Shown here: positions 28,422 through 36,415 of the stretch, one piece after another
How positions within the stretch are numbered: the first letter of the stretch is position 1
Layout of the letters: each line of letters starts with the position of its first letter
Assembly: GCF_011927785.1 (NCBI RefSeq)
Contig: NZ_JAATJK010000001.1
Span: forward strand, 6,136,001 to 6,200,000
Length of the DNA: 64,000 nucleotides
Origin: Micromonospora profundi
Lineage (GTDB): Bacteria > Actinomycetota > Actinomycetes > Mycobacteriales > Micromonosporaceae
Direction of reading: 5' to 3'
Position numbers and translations under genes: made by a program
The notes under the pieces: generated by a model
What the model was told of the DNA's origin: nothing
Seen by the model: only the letters and a program-made list of their open reading frames with translations
The model's database searches: none

Positions 28422-28970
28422 ATCGCACACATCGATCTAGGGGTGGACGAGACCGAACTCCCCGGCATCCGTGGCCCCCTGCGCTTCCGGCCCGAGACCG
28501 GCGGACCGTTGCTTGAGCTGGTTGAGGTGCTGCTACGCGGGCCGCACCCCCTCTCACCGGGGGAGCGGGAGTTGATCGCCGCGTACGTCTCCGGTCGCAA
28601 CGAGTGCACCTACTGCTGCTCGGCGCACTCGGCGTACGCGGCGGCGCAGCTCGACGAGGGCATGACCCTTGTCGACCAGGTGCGCGCCGATCCGGACAGC
28701 GCCCCGATCTCCGCGAAACTGCGCGCACTGCTGCGCATCGCCGGTGCCGTCCAGGTCAGTGGCCGGGAGGTCACCTCCGAAATGGTCGCGGCGGCCCGTG
28801 CCGAGGGCGCCACGGATCTGGAGATCCACGACACGGTGCTCATCGCGGCGGCCTTTTGCATGTTCAACAGGTACGTCGACGGCCTCGGCACGCAGCCGGC
28901 GGCCGACCCGCTGTGGTACGCGCAAGCGTCCGACCGCATCGTCAACATCGGTTACCGCCAGGTCGTCTGA
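28422..28970 (+). CDS. AhpD-like carboxymuconolactone decarboxylase family protein (copy A, apparent ATC start)
   Basis: A 182-residue alkylhydroperoxidase/CMD-family protein with the redox motif ECTYCCSAHSA (CxxC followed by His) and C-terminal FNRYVDGLGT. It is a tandem duplicate of 29039-29587. Where the copy begins ATGGCACACATCGAC this one reads ATCGCACACATCGAT, with GGAGGG seven bases upstream and no other in-frame ATG or GTG. An ATC start at 28422 gives exactly the same length as the copy. The alternative is TTG 28353, adding 23 residues. The family reduces peroxides or acts on small carboxylic lactones; the substrate here is unknown. Confidence 0.8.
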   Translation: MAHIDLGVDETELPGIRGPLRFRPETGGPLLELVEVLLRGPHPLSPGERELIAAYVSGRNECTYCCSAHSAYAAAQLDEGMTLVDQVRADPDSAPISAKLRALLRIAGAVQVSGREVTSEMVAAARAEGATDLEIHDTVLIAAAFCMFNRYVDGLGTQPAADPLWYAQASDRIVNIGYRQVV

Positions 28971-29038
28971 CGACGACGATCCCGGCGTCACCGCACCGAG
29001 CCCTGCCCACCTACGAGCAGAACCCGGAGTTGCAGGCA

Positions 29039-29587
29039 ATGGCACACATCGACCTGGGCGTGGACGAGACCGAGTTTCCCGGGGTCCGGGGCCTGATGAA
29101 GTACCGGCCGGTGACCGGGAAGCCGATGATGGAGCTGGCCGAAACCCTGCTGCGTGGGCCGCTGAGTCTGCCGACGGCTGATCGGGAGTTGATCGCCGCG
29201 TACGTCTCCGGTCGCAACGAGTGCACCTACTGCTGCTCGGCGCACTCGGCATTCGCGGCGGCCCTGCTCGACGAGGGCATGACGGTTGTCGACCAGGTAC
29301 GCGCCGATGTGGACACTGCCCCGGTCGGCGCGAAACTGTGCGCTCTGCTGCACATCGCCGGGGCCGTGCAGCGCAGCGGCCGCGAGGTCACCCCCGAGTT
29401 GGTCGAGGCGGCCCGCACCGAGGGCGCCACCGACGAGGAGATCCACGACACGGTGCTGATCGCGGCGGCCTTCTGCATGGTCAACAGGTACGTCGACGGC
29501 CTGGGCACGTTCGCCCCGAGTGATCCGAAGTTCTACGACGAGGCGGCCCAAAGGATCACCAGCGTCGGCTACCGCAACATGGCCTGA
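29039..29587 (+). CDS. AhpD-like carboxymuconolactone decarboxylase family protein (copy B)
   Basis: A 182-residue paralogue of copy A, with near-identical N-terminus (AHIDLGVDETE), the same ECTYCCSAHSA redox motif and the same HDTVLIAAAFCM block. It starts at ATG 29039 with a weak ribosome site, 68 bases after copy A stops, so it probably depends on the same transcript. It likely forms oligomers with peroxidase or related activity. Confidence 0.87.
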   Translation: MAHIDLGVDETEFPGVRGLMKYRPVTGKPMMELAETLLRGPLSLPTADRELIAAYVSGRNECTYCCSAHSAFAAALLDEGMTVVDQVRADVDTAPVGAKLCALLHIAGAVQRSGREVTPELVEAARTEGATDEEIHDTVLIAAAFCMVNRYVDGLGTFAPSDPKFYDEAAQRITSVGYRNMA

Positions 29588-29678
29588 GCGCTCTTGTCGA
29601 TCCGCGCCCGGGCGGCCGAGGGCGGCAACAGTCGTACCCATGGACCGGTTTGTTGTTTGGTAGCGCCATGATGCGTGC

Positions 29679-30239
29679 GTGAACATGTGGCGACGACGCT
29701 CGTCGGTCTGGGCGAACCTCGGTTGCGTGTTGCTGGTGGTGGCCGGAGGCGCATTGCTGTGGCTGCCGTTCCACACCCAGTTCGAGCTGGACGACTGGGC
29801 AGCCGAGCTGAGGACGAGGGGCGTGCCGGCGCGGGCGGTCGTCGACGACCGCGTGACGAAGGAAGGCGGCAATCGGGAGAGCCCGTCCACCACAATGTAT
29901 TTCCGGTACGACCTGTCCGGCCGGACGTACGAGCAGGAGGTCGGCTGCGTCGAGGTGTGCCGGTCAGCCGGAGACGAGGTGTCGATCTGGGTGAACCCCG
30001 CCGACCCTGGGGACTTTGTCACGGACTTCGGCCAGCTCAGCGGGCACCGCGGTCGCGTGCAGGGAGTGCTGGGGGCCGTGGGGTTTGGGATCCTGGTCCT
30101 TGCGGTTCCGCTGCTGCTGTCACGAGTTCCGTTCCGCCGGTGGTTTCCTCGGCGTACCCGGCGCCGGCCTGTCGCGCTGGTACGGGGTGGCGGCAGATTC
30201 ACGGGCCGCTCCAAGCACAAGGGGTACGGCCGGCGTTGA
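29679..30239 (+). CDS. DUF3592-like two-helix membrane protein
   Basis: A 186-residue protein with transmembrane helices at each end (LGCVLLVVAGGALLWLPF and GVLGAVGFGILVLAVPLLL). Between them is a small extracytoplasmic beta domain (ARAVVDDRVTKEGG...TTMYFRYDLSGRTYEQEV...VSIWVNPADPGDFV) as in DUF3592. Two cysteines close together (GCVEVC) may form a disulfide. GTG 29679 is followed by an in-frame ATG two codons later. Function unknown. Confidence 0.75.
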   Translation: MNMWRRRSSVWANLGCVLLVVAGGALLWLPFHTQFELDDWAAELRTRGVPARAVVDDRVTKEGGNRESPSTTMYFRYDLSGRTYEQEVGCVEVCRSAGDEVSIWVNPADPGDFVTDFGQLSGHRGRVQGVLGAVGFGILVLAVPLLLSRVPFRRWFPRRTRRRPVALVRGGGRFTGRSKHKGYGRR

Positions 30240-30407
30240 CAACGCCGGCGGGAAGGTGAACCTCTACCGTCCGTCCTGTCCACAGGTGGAAAGCGGACGG
30301 AAGGGCGATGGCAAGGATGTGTTGCCAAGCTTTGCGGCATCGAGTCGAAGGCGGTCCGTAGTTCGCAGGGCACCGCCAGGAACGCTTGAGCTGTGAAGGG
30401 GTGAACC

Positions 30408-30578
30408 ATGATCCGTATGATCGAGAACATCGGATACAAGGCGCTTTCGCGTCTTGTTCCGACCGCCTCGGCCTCCGCGTACAACTGCCTTTGCGAGGCC
30501 AATTCCTGGTGGCGCAGCATGGGAAAGATTTGTTACTGCACGCCGGACTGCAAGTCGGTCAAGTGCTACTGGGGATAG
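30408..30578 (+). CDS. Orphan six-cysteine, Trp-rich small peptide
   Basis: A 56-residue peptide preceded by GAAGGGGTGAACC, a fair ribosome site. The first ~24 residues are leader-like (two Met, then ALSRLVPTASASA). The remainder holds Cys27, 29, 42, 44, 48 and 53 and Trp34, 35 and 55, ending KCYWG. Codon use is less GC-biased than neighbours. It could be a secreted disulfide-rich antimicrobial or signalling peptide, or a RiPP precursor. No lanthionine synthetase, radical-SAM, YcaO or dedicated exporter lies beside it. The gene is followed by a strong terminator, supporting a real transcript. Confidence 0.6.
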   Translation: MIRMIENIGYKALSRLVPTASASAYNCLCEANSWWRSMGKICYCTPDCKSVKCYWG

Positions 30579-30654
30579 TGGCCGGTAGCCGGAACAGGTA
30601 GGAGACGGCCGAACTCCGTGCACGATCAAGTGCGGGGGCGTGTGACACACGTGG

Positions 30655-30685
30655 ACGGGTGGTGAGCAGTGCGCTCACCACCCGT
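30655..30685. terminator. Perfect hairpin terminator after the Cys-rich peptide
   Basis: ACGGGTGGTGAG (30655-30666) pairs fully with CTCACCACCCGT (30674-30685), with a seven-base loop, between the peptide gene and the converging 30711-30941 gene. Confidence 0.85.
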
Positions 30686-30710
30686 TCGGCTGCTTGGGGT
30701 TGAGCCGGGG

Positions 30711-30941
30711 TCAGAGCTCGTCGGCTGCTCGGCGGCGGTCCGCCTCGGCGTCCGCCGCACCGACCGGGGTGCCGTCGTTGTCGCGGTGGGCGCGGGACAG
30801 GTCCACGTCCGCTCCGGCTCGGGCGGCGTCGGCCGCAGCGTCGTCCGCTCCGACGACGGTCCCGCCAGCCTCGTGGCCGGCGTCGTCGATCAGTCGTTCA
30901 GGCGCGGCCAGCCCGATGGGTGCATATCTGGGGTCGGTCAT
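30711..30941 (-). CDS. Small acidic Ala/Asp-rich protein
   Basis: A 76-residue, strongly acidic, probably unstructured protein (MTDPRYAPIGLAAPERLID followed by Ala/Asp/Gly-rich sequence). ATG 30941 has GGAGGG six bases upstream; seven further codons are open before it. No family is recognised. Confidence 0.55.
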   Translation of the reverse strand: MTDPRYAPIGLAAPERLIDDAGHEAGGTVVGADDAAADAARAGADVDLSRAHRDNDGTPVGAADAEADRRRAADEL

Positions 30942-31073
30942 CTCGATCCCTCCTTGGGTCACGGCTACCCCTATTCGCTACCCAGGTTGGAGCCGGGCAC
31001 ACACATAGGCGTACACATCGACGAGTATCGACGTATGGTGATTGGGTCACCTTTCCTCTCCGAAGGGGCTGCC

Positions 31074-32129
31074 ATGATCCCGTCAGCTCTCCCCGTACCC
31101 CGGCTTGGCAGCCGCCTCGCCGTGCTGGTCGCAGCTATCGCGGTGGTCGCGGCCGGCGGCGCGGTGGTGACCGCGCGCCCGTCGGACGCCGCGCCGCCCG
31201 GTGCCGCGGTCCCTCTGGCCGCCGCCACCCCGACCGTCCCACCGGCCGCCTACCCCAACCCGGGAGTGGTGACGGGCAACGTCGGCGTGCACGACCCGAC
31301 GATTGTGCGCCGGCCCACCGGCGGCTATCTGCTGGCGCATACCGGCGACAACATCGCCCTGAAGACCTCCACCGACCGGACCGCGTTCCGCAATGCCGGC
31401 AGCGCGTTCCCCGGCGGTGCCCCGTGGACCACTGCGTACACCGGCGGCAGCCGCAACCTGTGGGCACCGGACCTCACCTACCGCGACGGCCGGTACTGGA
31501 TGTACTACTCGGCCTCCACCTTCGGGTCCAACCGGTCGGCGATCTTCCTGGCGACAAGCACCACAGGTGAGTCCGGCAGTTGGACCAACCAGGGCCTGGT
31601 GATCGAGACCCGTACCTCGGACAACTTCAACGCCATCGACCCGAACCTGTTCGTCGACTCCGACGGCCGATGGTGGCTGAGCTTCGGCTCGTTCTGGTCC
31701 GGCATCAAACTGATCGCGCTCAACCCGACGACCGGTAAGCGCGCCGACAACACGATCCACAGCATCTCCGGCCGTGGCGGCGGCGCAATCGAGGCGCCGG
31801 TGATCGTCAAGCGCGGCTTCTGGTACTACCAGTGGGTGTCCTTCGACAGGTGCTGCCAGGGCGCCTCCAGCACGTACCGGGTCATGGTCGGCAGGTCGAC
31901 AAGCGTCACCGGCCCGTACGTCGACCGCAACGGCACCCCGATGAACGCGGGCGGCGCGACCCAGGTGCTTGCCAGCCACGGCAGCATCCACGGCCCCGGT
32001 CACCAGGCCGTCATGGCGGACAGCGACGCCGACGTGCTCGTCTACCACTACTACGCGAACAACGGCACTTCGCTGCTCGGCATCAACCTCATCGGCTACG
32101 ACACCGCCGGCTGGCCGTTCGTCTACTGA
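31074..32129 (+). CDS. Secreted GH43 endo-arabinanase
   Basis: A 351-residue secreted glycoside hydrolase. A Sec signal (LAVLVAAIAVVAAGGAVVTA) precedes a five-bladed propeller domain of GH43. The catalytic base Asp is in GVHDPTIV, the pKa-modulating Asp in NFNAIDPNLF and the acid Glu in GGGAIEAPVIV; NLWAPDL is the usual substrate-binding block. The enzyme should cut alpha-1,5-arabinan outside the cell. ATG 31074 follows GAAGGGG. It stands alone, with no arabinose operon nearby. Confidence 0.9.
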   Translation: MIPSALPVPRLGSRLAVLVAAIAVVAAGGAVVTARPSDAAPPGAAVPLAAATPTVPPAAYPNPGVVTGNVGVHDPTIVRRPTGGYLLAHTGDNIALKTSTDRTAFRNAGSAFPGGAPWTTAYTGGSRNLWAPDLTYRDGRYWMYYSASTFGSNRSAIFLATSTTGESGSWTNQGLVIETRTSDNFNAIDPNLFVDSDGRWWLSFGSFWSGIKLIALNPTTGKRADNTIHSISGRGGGAIEAPVIVKRGFWYYQWVSFDRCCQGASSTYRVMVGRSTSVTGPYVDRNGTPMNAGGATQVLASHGSIHGPGHQAVMADSDADVLVYHYYANNGTSLLGINLIGYDTAGWPFVY

Positions 32130-32473
32130 GAGGACAGCGCTGCGAGTATGTGGGGGCTGCGAAGAGTTCCGCGCGGCCGCGACGTTGGACTACCGACAGG
32201 ACCGCTCGGAAGCTCCTCGACTTCGCTCTGATGGCGGCCGTCAGGTCACAACTGCAGAGCCGACGGTGAGCACGTGCGCACTGTCCACAGTCACCCTCAG
32301 CCGTTAGCATGGTGAGGTTCTTCAGCTGACGGGCTTCGATGTTGCCCGCCGCGGTCCCACGCCGGCCCAATCGGCCGTGCCGGATGGTGACTGCTGAGCA
32401 CATGCGAACGGTAAGGAGATCAGGGCATGGGGGTTCCTGCCGGCTGGCCGGTGACACCGGCGGAACGTCCGCA
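32130..32473. other. Gap before the phosphonate cluster
   Basis: No convincing gene. It should hold the promoter for the MFS/ATP-grasp pair. An in-frame ATG at 32402 could lengthen the MFS protein, but the extra residues look non-coding. Confidence 0.4.
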
Positions 32474-33886
32474 GTGAGGTTCCTGCGCCGCTACGTGCCG
32501 CGAGAGCCACAGATCCGTACGCTGGCCATCGCCGCACTCGTGGACTCGATCGGTAGCGGGCTCTTCCTTGCTCTTCTTCCGGTCTTCGTGGTGACGGAGC
32601 TGCACGTTCCGGCCGTGCAGGTTGGCCTGGTGGTAGGGGCGGCCAGCGTGTTCGGGCTGGTGTCACCCTTCCCCGCCGGCCACCTGGCTGACCGGTTTGG
32701 CGCGGCCCCTGTCTGGAGTGGGCTGCTGGTCACCCGGGCGGCCTGCTACACCGGCTTCCTGTTCGTCGACTCGCTGGTGCAGTACGCGGTCATCGCGTGC
32801 CTCTGCACGATGCTCGATCGAGCCAGCGGCACGGTGCAACAGACCTACGTCGTGTGCCTCGCCGCCGGAAGCAACCGCTCCGAATCGATGGCAGCCCTAC
32901 GGACGGTGAAGAACATCGGACTGAGCGTAGGTCTGGTGGGTGCCGGTGGCCTCATCGCGATTGGCGGCCGAGGGGCATTCCTGGCCGGCTTCGCGGTAAA
33001 CGCCGCTTCGTACCTGGTGCTGCTGACCACGGTACGCACGATCGAACGTCGTCGACGCGCTGGAATGGCCACCGCCGCGCCTGCCCCGGTACAGCAGGCG
33101 GTGCCGGACTTGACCGCTTCCCCGAGCGCCGCCCACGGGGCCGGTCCACCACCCGTGCTCGGCGGCCCAGCATCACCGCTGCGTAATCGCGCGTACGTAC
33201 TTCTCACGGCCGGAAACGCGATCCTCCTGCTGCACGACTCGGTACTTTTCACCCTCCTCCCACTCTGGGTGATCACCCGCACGTCGCTGCCGCACGGCTT
33301 GGTCGGCCCCCTGCTGGCACTGAACACCGTGCTCACCGTCGCCGTGCAGGTGCCGCTGACCCGCTGGTCCGATGGCGTCACGGCGGCCCGGCGGATGCTG
33401 CTGCTAGCGACGGTGCCGCTGTTGGGAGCGTGCGCGCTGTTCGCTGCGTCCGAGCCAGCGCCGCAGCTGGTGGCTATCCTCCTGGTCGCGGCGGCGGTGG
33501 TTCTGCTTACCGCCGGGGAGAACCTGCACACGGTGGGCGCATTCGAACTGGCGCACCAGTTGGCCCCGGACCGTTTCGCCGGAAGGTACCTCGGTCTGTT
33601 CAACGTCGGCGTGTCGGCGCAGATGGTGTTCGGGCCGCCGGTCATGACCGGGCTGGTACTGCGGGGCCCGCTGGGGTGGCTGGGCCTGGCCGCCGCGTTC
33701 GCGGCCGGAGCGGGTGCGCTGCTGGCCGGGGCACGCGACCCGGACAAGAACCAGACCCGCCTGGCACGTCGTTCGGACACCCCGCGGCGCTTCCGGTCGC
33801 GGCCGCCCAGCATCCCCGTTCCAGTCCCGACACCCGTCGCCGGCGCGAGTGCGCCGACGGTTGGGTCGACGTCGGAGCAGACCTGA
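32474..33886 (+). CDS. MFS exporter at the edge of the phosphonate cluster
   Basis: A ~470-residue major facilitator with about 12 helices. It begins RFLRRYVPREPQIRTLAIAALVDSIGSGLFLALLPVF, with the inter-helix loop PFPAGHLADRFGAAPVWSG resembling the MFS signature and a long Pro/Ala-rich central loop. GTG 32474 places the first helix correctly. It ends 10 bases before an ATP-grasp ligase with its own AAGGAGAG, so the pair is one unit. It is the likely efflux pump for the phosphonate product (inference from location). Confidence 0.8.
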   Translation: MRFLRRYVPREPQIRTLAIAALVDSIGSGLFLALLPVFVVTELHVPAVQVGLVVGAASVFGLVSPFPAGHLADRFGAAPVWSGLLVTRAACYTGFLFVDSLVQYAVIACLCTMLDRASGTVQQTYVVCLAAGSNRSESMAALRTVKNIGLSVGLVGAGGLIAIGGRGAFLAGFAVNAASYLVLLTTVRTIERRRRAGMATAAPAPVQQAVPDLTASPSAAHGAGPPPVLGGPASPLRNRAYVLLTAGNAILLLHDSVLFTLLPLWVITRTSLPHGLVGPLLALNTVLTVAVQVPLTRWSDGVTAARRMLLLATVPLLGACALFAASEPAPQLVAILLVAAAVVLLTAGENLHTVGAFELAHQLAPDRFAGRYLGLFNVGVSAQMVFGPPVMTGLVLRGPLGWLGLAAAFAAGAGALLAGARDPDKNQTRLARRSDTPRRFRSRPPSIPVPVPTPVAGASAPTVGSTSEQT

Positions 33887-33896
33887 AGGAGAGACG

Positions 33897-35174
33897 ATGT
33901 CGGGCACCGAACACGTGCTGATCGTCGGCGGCGGCCGGGAGATTCCCCAGTTGCTGCGGCGGCATGGAGCTGGCAGTCGTACGTCGGTGCTGTGCCAGCT
34001 CCCTCTGCTGCCGAAGCTGCGTGACGTCGACGAGCACGAGCGTGTCATCGGGTTGCGTGCGGACGCCTCCGACGAGGAGTGGATCGTGGCGGCGCAGCAG
34101 GTTCACGGGGCCTCGCCCGTTACCCGCATCGCATCCTTCGGCGAGCGTGACCAGATTCGGCTGGCGGTGGTCGGCAGCGCTCTGGGGCTGTCCACGCACA
34201 CTGCCGAGACGGTGGCGGCTGTGCACGACAAGCACCTGATGCGGCGGGTCCTCGCCGACGCGGGCGTGGAGAAGGTCGTGGCCGTCCGGCTCGACAACGA
34301 GGCGGCCGTCGTCGAGTGGGTGCGCGCGAATCCGGGCACCTGGGTCCTCAAACCCGTCGACGGTACGGCGAGCGCCGGGGTGGCGCTGGTCCGTAGTCAT
34401 CGGGAGGCGGCGGCGGCCTACCAGCGCTGCGTGGCCACGGAGCACACTGGCCGACGCCACTCACCCGAGGTGCTTCTGGAGGAGTATCTGACCGGGCCGC
34501 AGGTGAGCGTCGAGTCGCTGTCCGAAGACGGCGAACACGTCGTCGTGGCATACACCGGGAAATACTCCGACCCGGCAACCTTCGTCGAGTTGGGGCACGT
34601 GGTGCCGGCTGTGATCGACGACGCCGCCCGCGCCGGACTTGCGGCGCACACCACCGAGGTACTCGACGCGCTCGGCGTACGCGACGGGACCTGTCACACC
34701 GAGTTCGTGCTCACACCCGACGGGCCTCGCACCATAGAAACCCACCTTCGGGTCGCCGGAGACGAGATCCCCTACCTGGTGCATGACGCGACCGGGGTGG
34801 ACCTCATCGGGTGCGTGGTGCGGCAGACATTCGGCGAGCGGGTCCTACCTGAGGTTCGCCGTACGCTGGCGGCGACACCTGTTCGTCCGCAGGCGATCTG
34901 GTTCGGCACGGCGCCCTGTGCGGGCGAGGTGGATCGGTGGGAGGGGCTCGACGAGGCCCGCGCGGCAGGTCCGTCAGTGACGCTGACGGTGGAGGCCCAC
35001 CCCGGCGATCGGGTGGTGCCGCTCGGAGACTCGCACTCCCGGGTGGTGTGGGCCCGTGCCGAAGGCGGGACCGCCGACGAGGCGCTGCGTCGCGCGTACA
35101 CGGCCGTCGCCGCGTGTCGGTTGGTCGTGACCGTACCGACCGTGCCCGACGGCGGCGTCCAGACAGCCCTGTGA
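33897..35174 (+). CDS. ATP-grasp amide (amino acid) ligase 1
   Basis: A 425-residue ATP-grasp ligase. It has an N-terminal Rossmann-like domain (HVLIVGGGREIPQLLRR), the ATP-grasp core with WVLKPVDGTASAGVALV (phosphate loop) and VLLEEYLTGPQVSVESLS, and the Mg-binding block HTEFVLTPDGPRTIETHLRVAGDEIP. The ExH/GDEIP ending is shared with ligase 2 but not ligase 3. Enzymes of this class join a carboxylate, via an acyl-phosphate, to an amine, as in dipeptide antibiotics. A phosphonoacetate or amino acid carboxylate is the likely substrate. Confidence 0.87.
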   Translation: MSGTEHVLIVGGGREIPQLLRRHGAGSRTSVLCQLPLLPKLRDVDEHERVIGLRADASDEEWIVAAQQVHGASPVTRIASFGERDQIRLAVVGSALGLSTHTAETVAAVHDKHLMRRVLADAGVEKVVAVRLDNEAAVVEWVRANPGTWVLKPVDGTASAGVALVRSHREAAAAYQRCVATEHTGRRHSPEVLLEEYLTGPQVSVESLSEDGEHVVVAYTGKYSDPATFVELGHVVPAVIDDAARAGLAAHTTEVLDALGVRDGTCHTEFVLTPDGPRTIETHLRVAGDEIPYLVHDATGVDLIGCVVRQTFGERVLPEVRRTLAATPVRPQAIWFGTAPCAGEVDRWEGLDEARAAGPSVTLTVEAHPGDRVVPLGDSHSRVVWARAEGGTADEALRRAYTAVAACRLVVTVPTVPDGGVQTAL

Positions 35175-35241
35175 CAGGTGGCAGGCCGTGCCCCGGCACC
35201 GGGTCACTCCGGGTGCCGTGCCGGGGCGTCGGCCGTGTCGC

Positions 35242-36285
35242 TCAGGAGAGGATGTCGCGGGTATCGAGTACGCCGAAGCGCTCCGGTCGGTACCAGCGGG
35301 CCTCACGGTCGGTGTCGGCGACCTGGTCGGCGACGTCGAGAACGAGCGCGAACAGGGCCATCCGGACGGGGATGCCGTTGTCGGTCTGCCGGAAAATCGC
35401 GAGCTCGGGACGGCTGTTGAGGTCGTCGGCGAGTTCGCTGGCCCCACCGCGGCTGTCGCGCGGGAGTGGGTGCATCAGCACGGTGCCGGGCCGGCACACC
35501 TTGTCGTACAAGGCGGCGTCGATCCTGAAGCGGTCCCCGTTGGCAGCGACGGTGCTGCCCTGCGGCAGACGCTCCTGCTGCACCCGCGTGGCGTAGATGA
35601 CGTCCACGTCGCGGATGCCTTCGGCCAGGTTGTCGGTCAATTCGACGGTGTGCCCCTGCTGCCGTAGCTTGAGCACCAGTTCGTCCGGGATCTGTAGTTC
35701 CTCTGGCGCGACGCAGACGAACGTCAGCCCGCTCTCCAACGCCAGCAGCTTGGTGAGGCTGTGCACCGTCCGTCCGTAGCGGAGGTCGCCCACCACCGCG
35801 ATCCGCATCCCGCCCAACCCGCCTGGATGTAGTCCCCGCTCGCGGCACAGCGTGTACAGGTCGAGTAGCGCCTGGGTGGGGTGTTCGCCCGGTCCGTCGC
35901 CACCATTGATCACGGGGACGTTGATTGCGGCGGCGAACTCCGCCACCGCACCCTCCTCCGGGTGCCGTACGACGAGAATGTCCATGTATCCGCTGACCAC
36001 GCGGCTGGTGTCGTAGACCGACTCGCCTTTGGCCATCGAGGAGAAGGCGAACCCCGTGGTCTCGCGGACGTATCCGCCAAGACGGTTGAAGGCCGCCCCG
36101 AAGCTCAACCGCGACCGGGTACTCGGCTCGAAGAACAGGTTACCGAGCACCGCTCCCTCGAGCACCCGCGTCGACCGCTCCCGTCGCGCGTACGGCAGCA
36201 TCCGGTCCGTCACCTCGAAGAGCCGCTGGATATGGGCCAGCTCGAACTGCTCCACGGTAAGAACGTGCGCCCCGGCGAACACCAC
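35242..36285 (-). CDS. pyrB: Aspartate carbamoyltransferase, probable self-resistance copy
   Basis: A 347-residue complete ATCase catalytic chain. Carbamoyl-phosphate loop FFEPSTRSRLSF (STRTR in E. coli), mobile loop SSMAKGES with the Ser/Lys pair, RHPEEG, GEHPTQ, GDLRYGRTVHS, TRVQQER and HPLPR are all present, so it should be active. Two changes flank the phosphate loop: Thr to Ser (STRSR) and the usual SFE to SFG. The HPLPR type is that of E. coli/eukaryotic enzymes, whereas the actinomycete pyr-operon enzymes I know have HPGPM. No pyrI, pyrC or carAB is nearby. GTG 36285 has AGGAGG seven bases upstream and is preferred to GTG 36303. It sits inside a phosphonoacetate-forming cluster. Confidence 0.93.
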   Translation of the reverse strand: MVFAGAHVLTVEQFELAHIQRLFEVTDRMLPYARRERSTRVLEGAVLGNLFFEPSTRSRLSFGAAFNRLGGYVRETTGFAFSSMAKGESVYDTSRVVSGYMDILVVRHPEEGAVAEFAAAINVPVINGGDGPGEHPTQALLDLYTLCRERGLHPGGLGGMRIAVVGDLRYGRTVHSLTKLLALESGLTFVCVAPEELQIPDELVLKLRQQGHTVELTDNLAEGIRDVDVIYATRVQQERLPQGSTVAANGDRFRIDAALYDKVCRPGTVLMHPLPRDSRGGASELADDLNSRPELAIFRQTDNGIPVRMALFALVLDVADQVADTDREARWYRPERFGVLDTRDILS

Positions 36286-36415
36286 TCGACCGCCTCCTGT
36301 CACCTGCCCGACGGCGGACCCATCGGGGCACTCGCCACCGTAGGAGCTTACCGAGGTCAGACGCCTGACCCGACGTCGGCCACCGTGAGCGGTGAGGTGA
36401 AGTCGAAAGGGGCGC

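Noticed and set aside
30669..31073. N-terminal extension of the GH43 frame back to 30669
   Set aside because: It would run through a terminator side, overlap the 30711-30941 gene and bury the signal peptide; ATG 31074 is clearly right.
35242..36285. ATCase as a tailoring carbamoyltransferase that carbamoylates the product
   Set aside because: Not excluded, but the aspartate-site blocks (HPLPR, TRVQ, the SSMAKGES loop) are those of true ATCases, and a resistance role explains its presence beside a phosphonoacetate pathway more simply.
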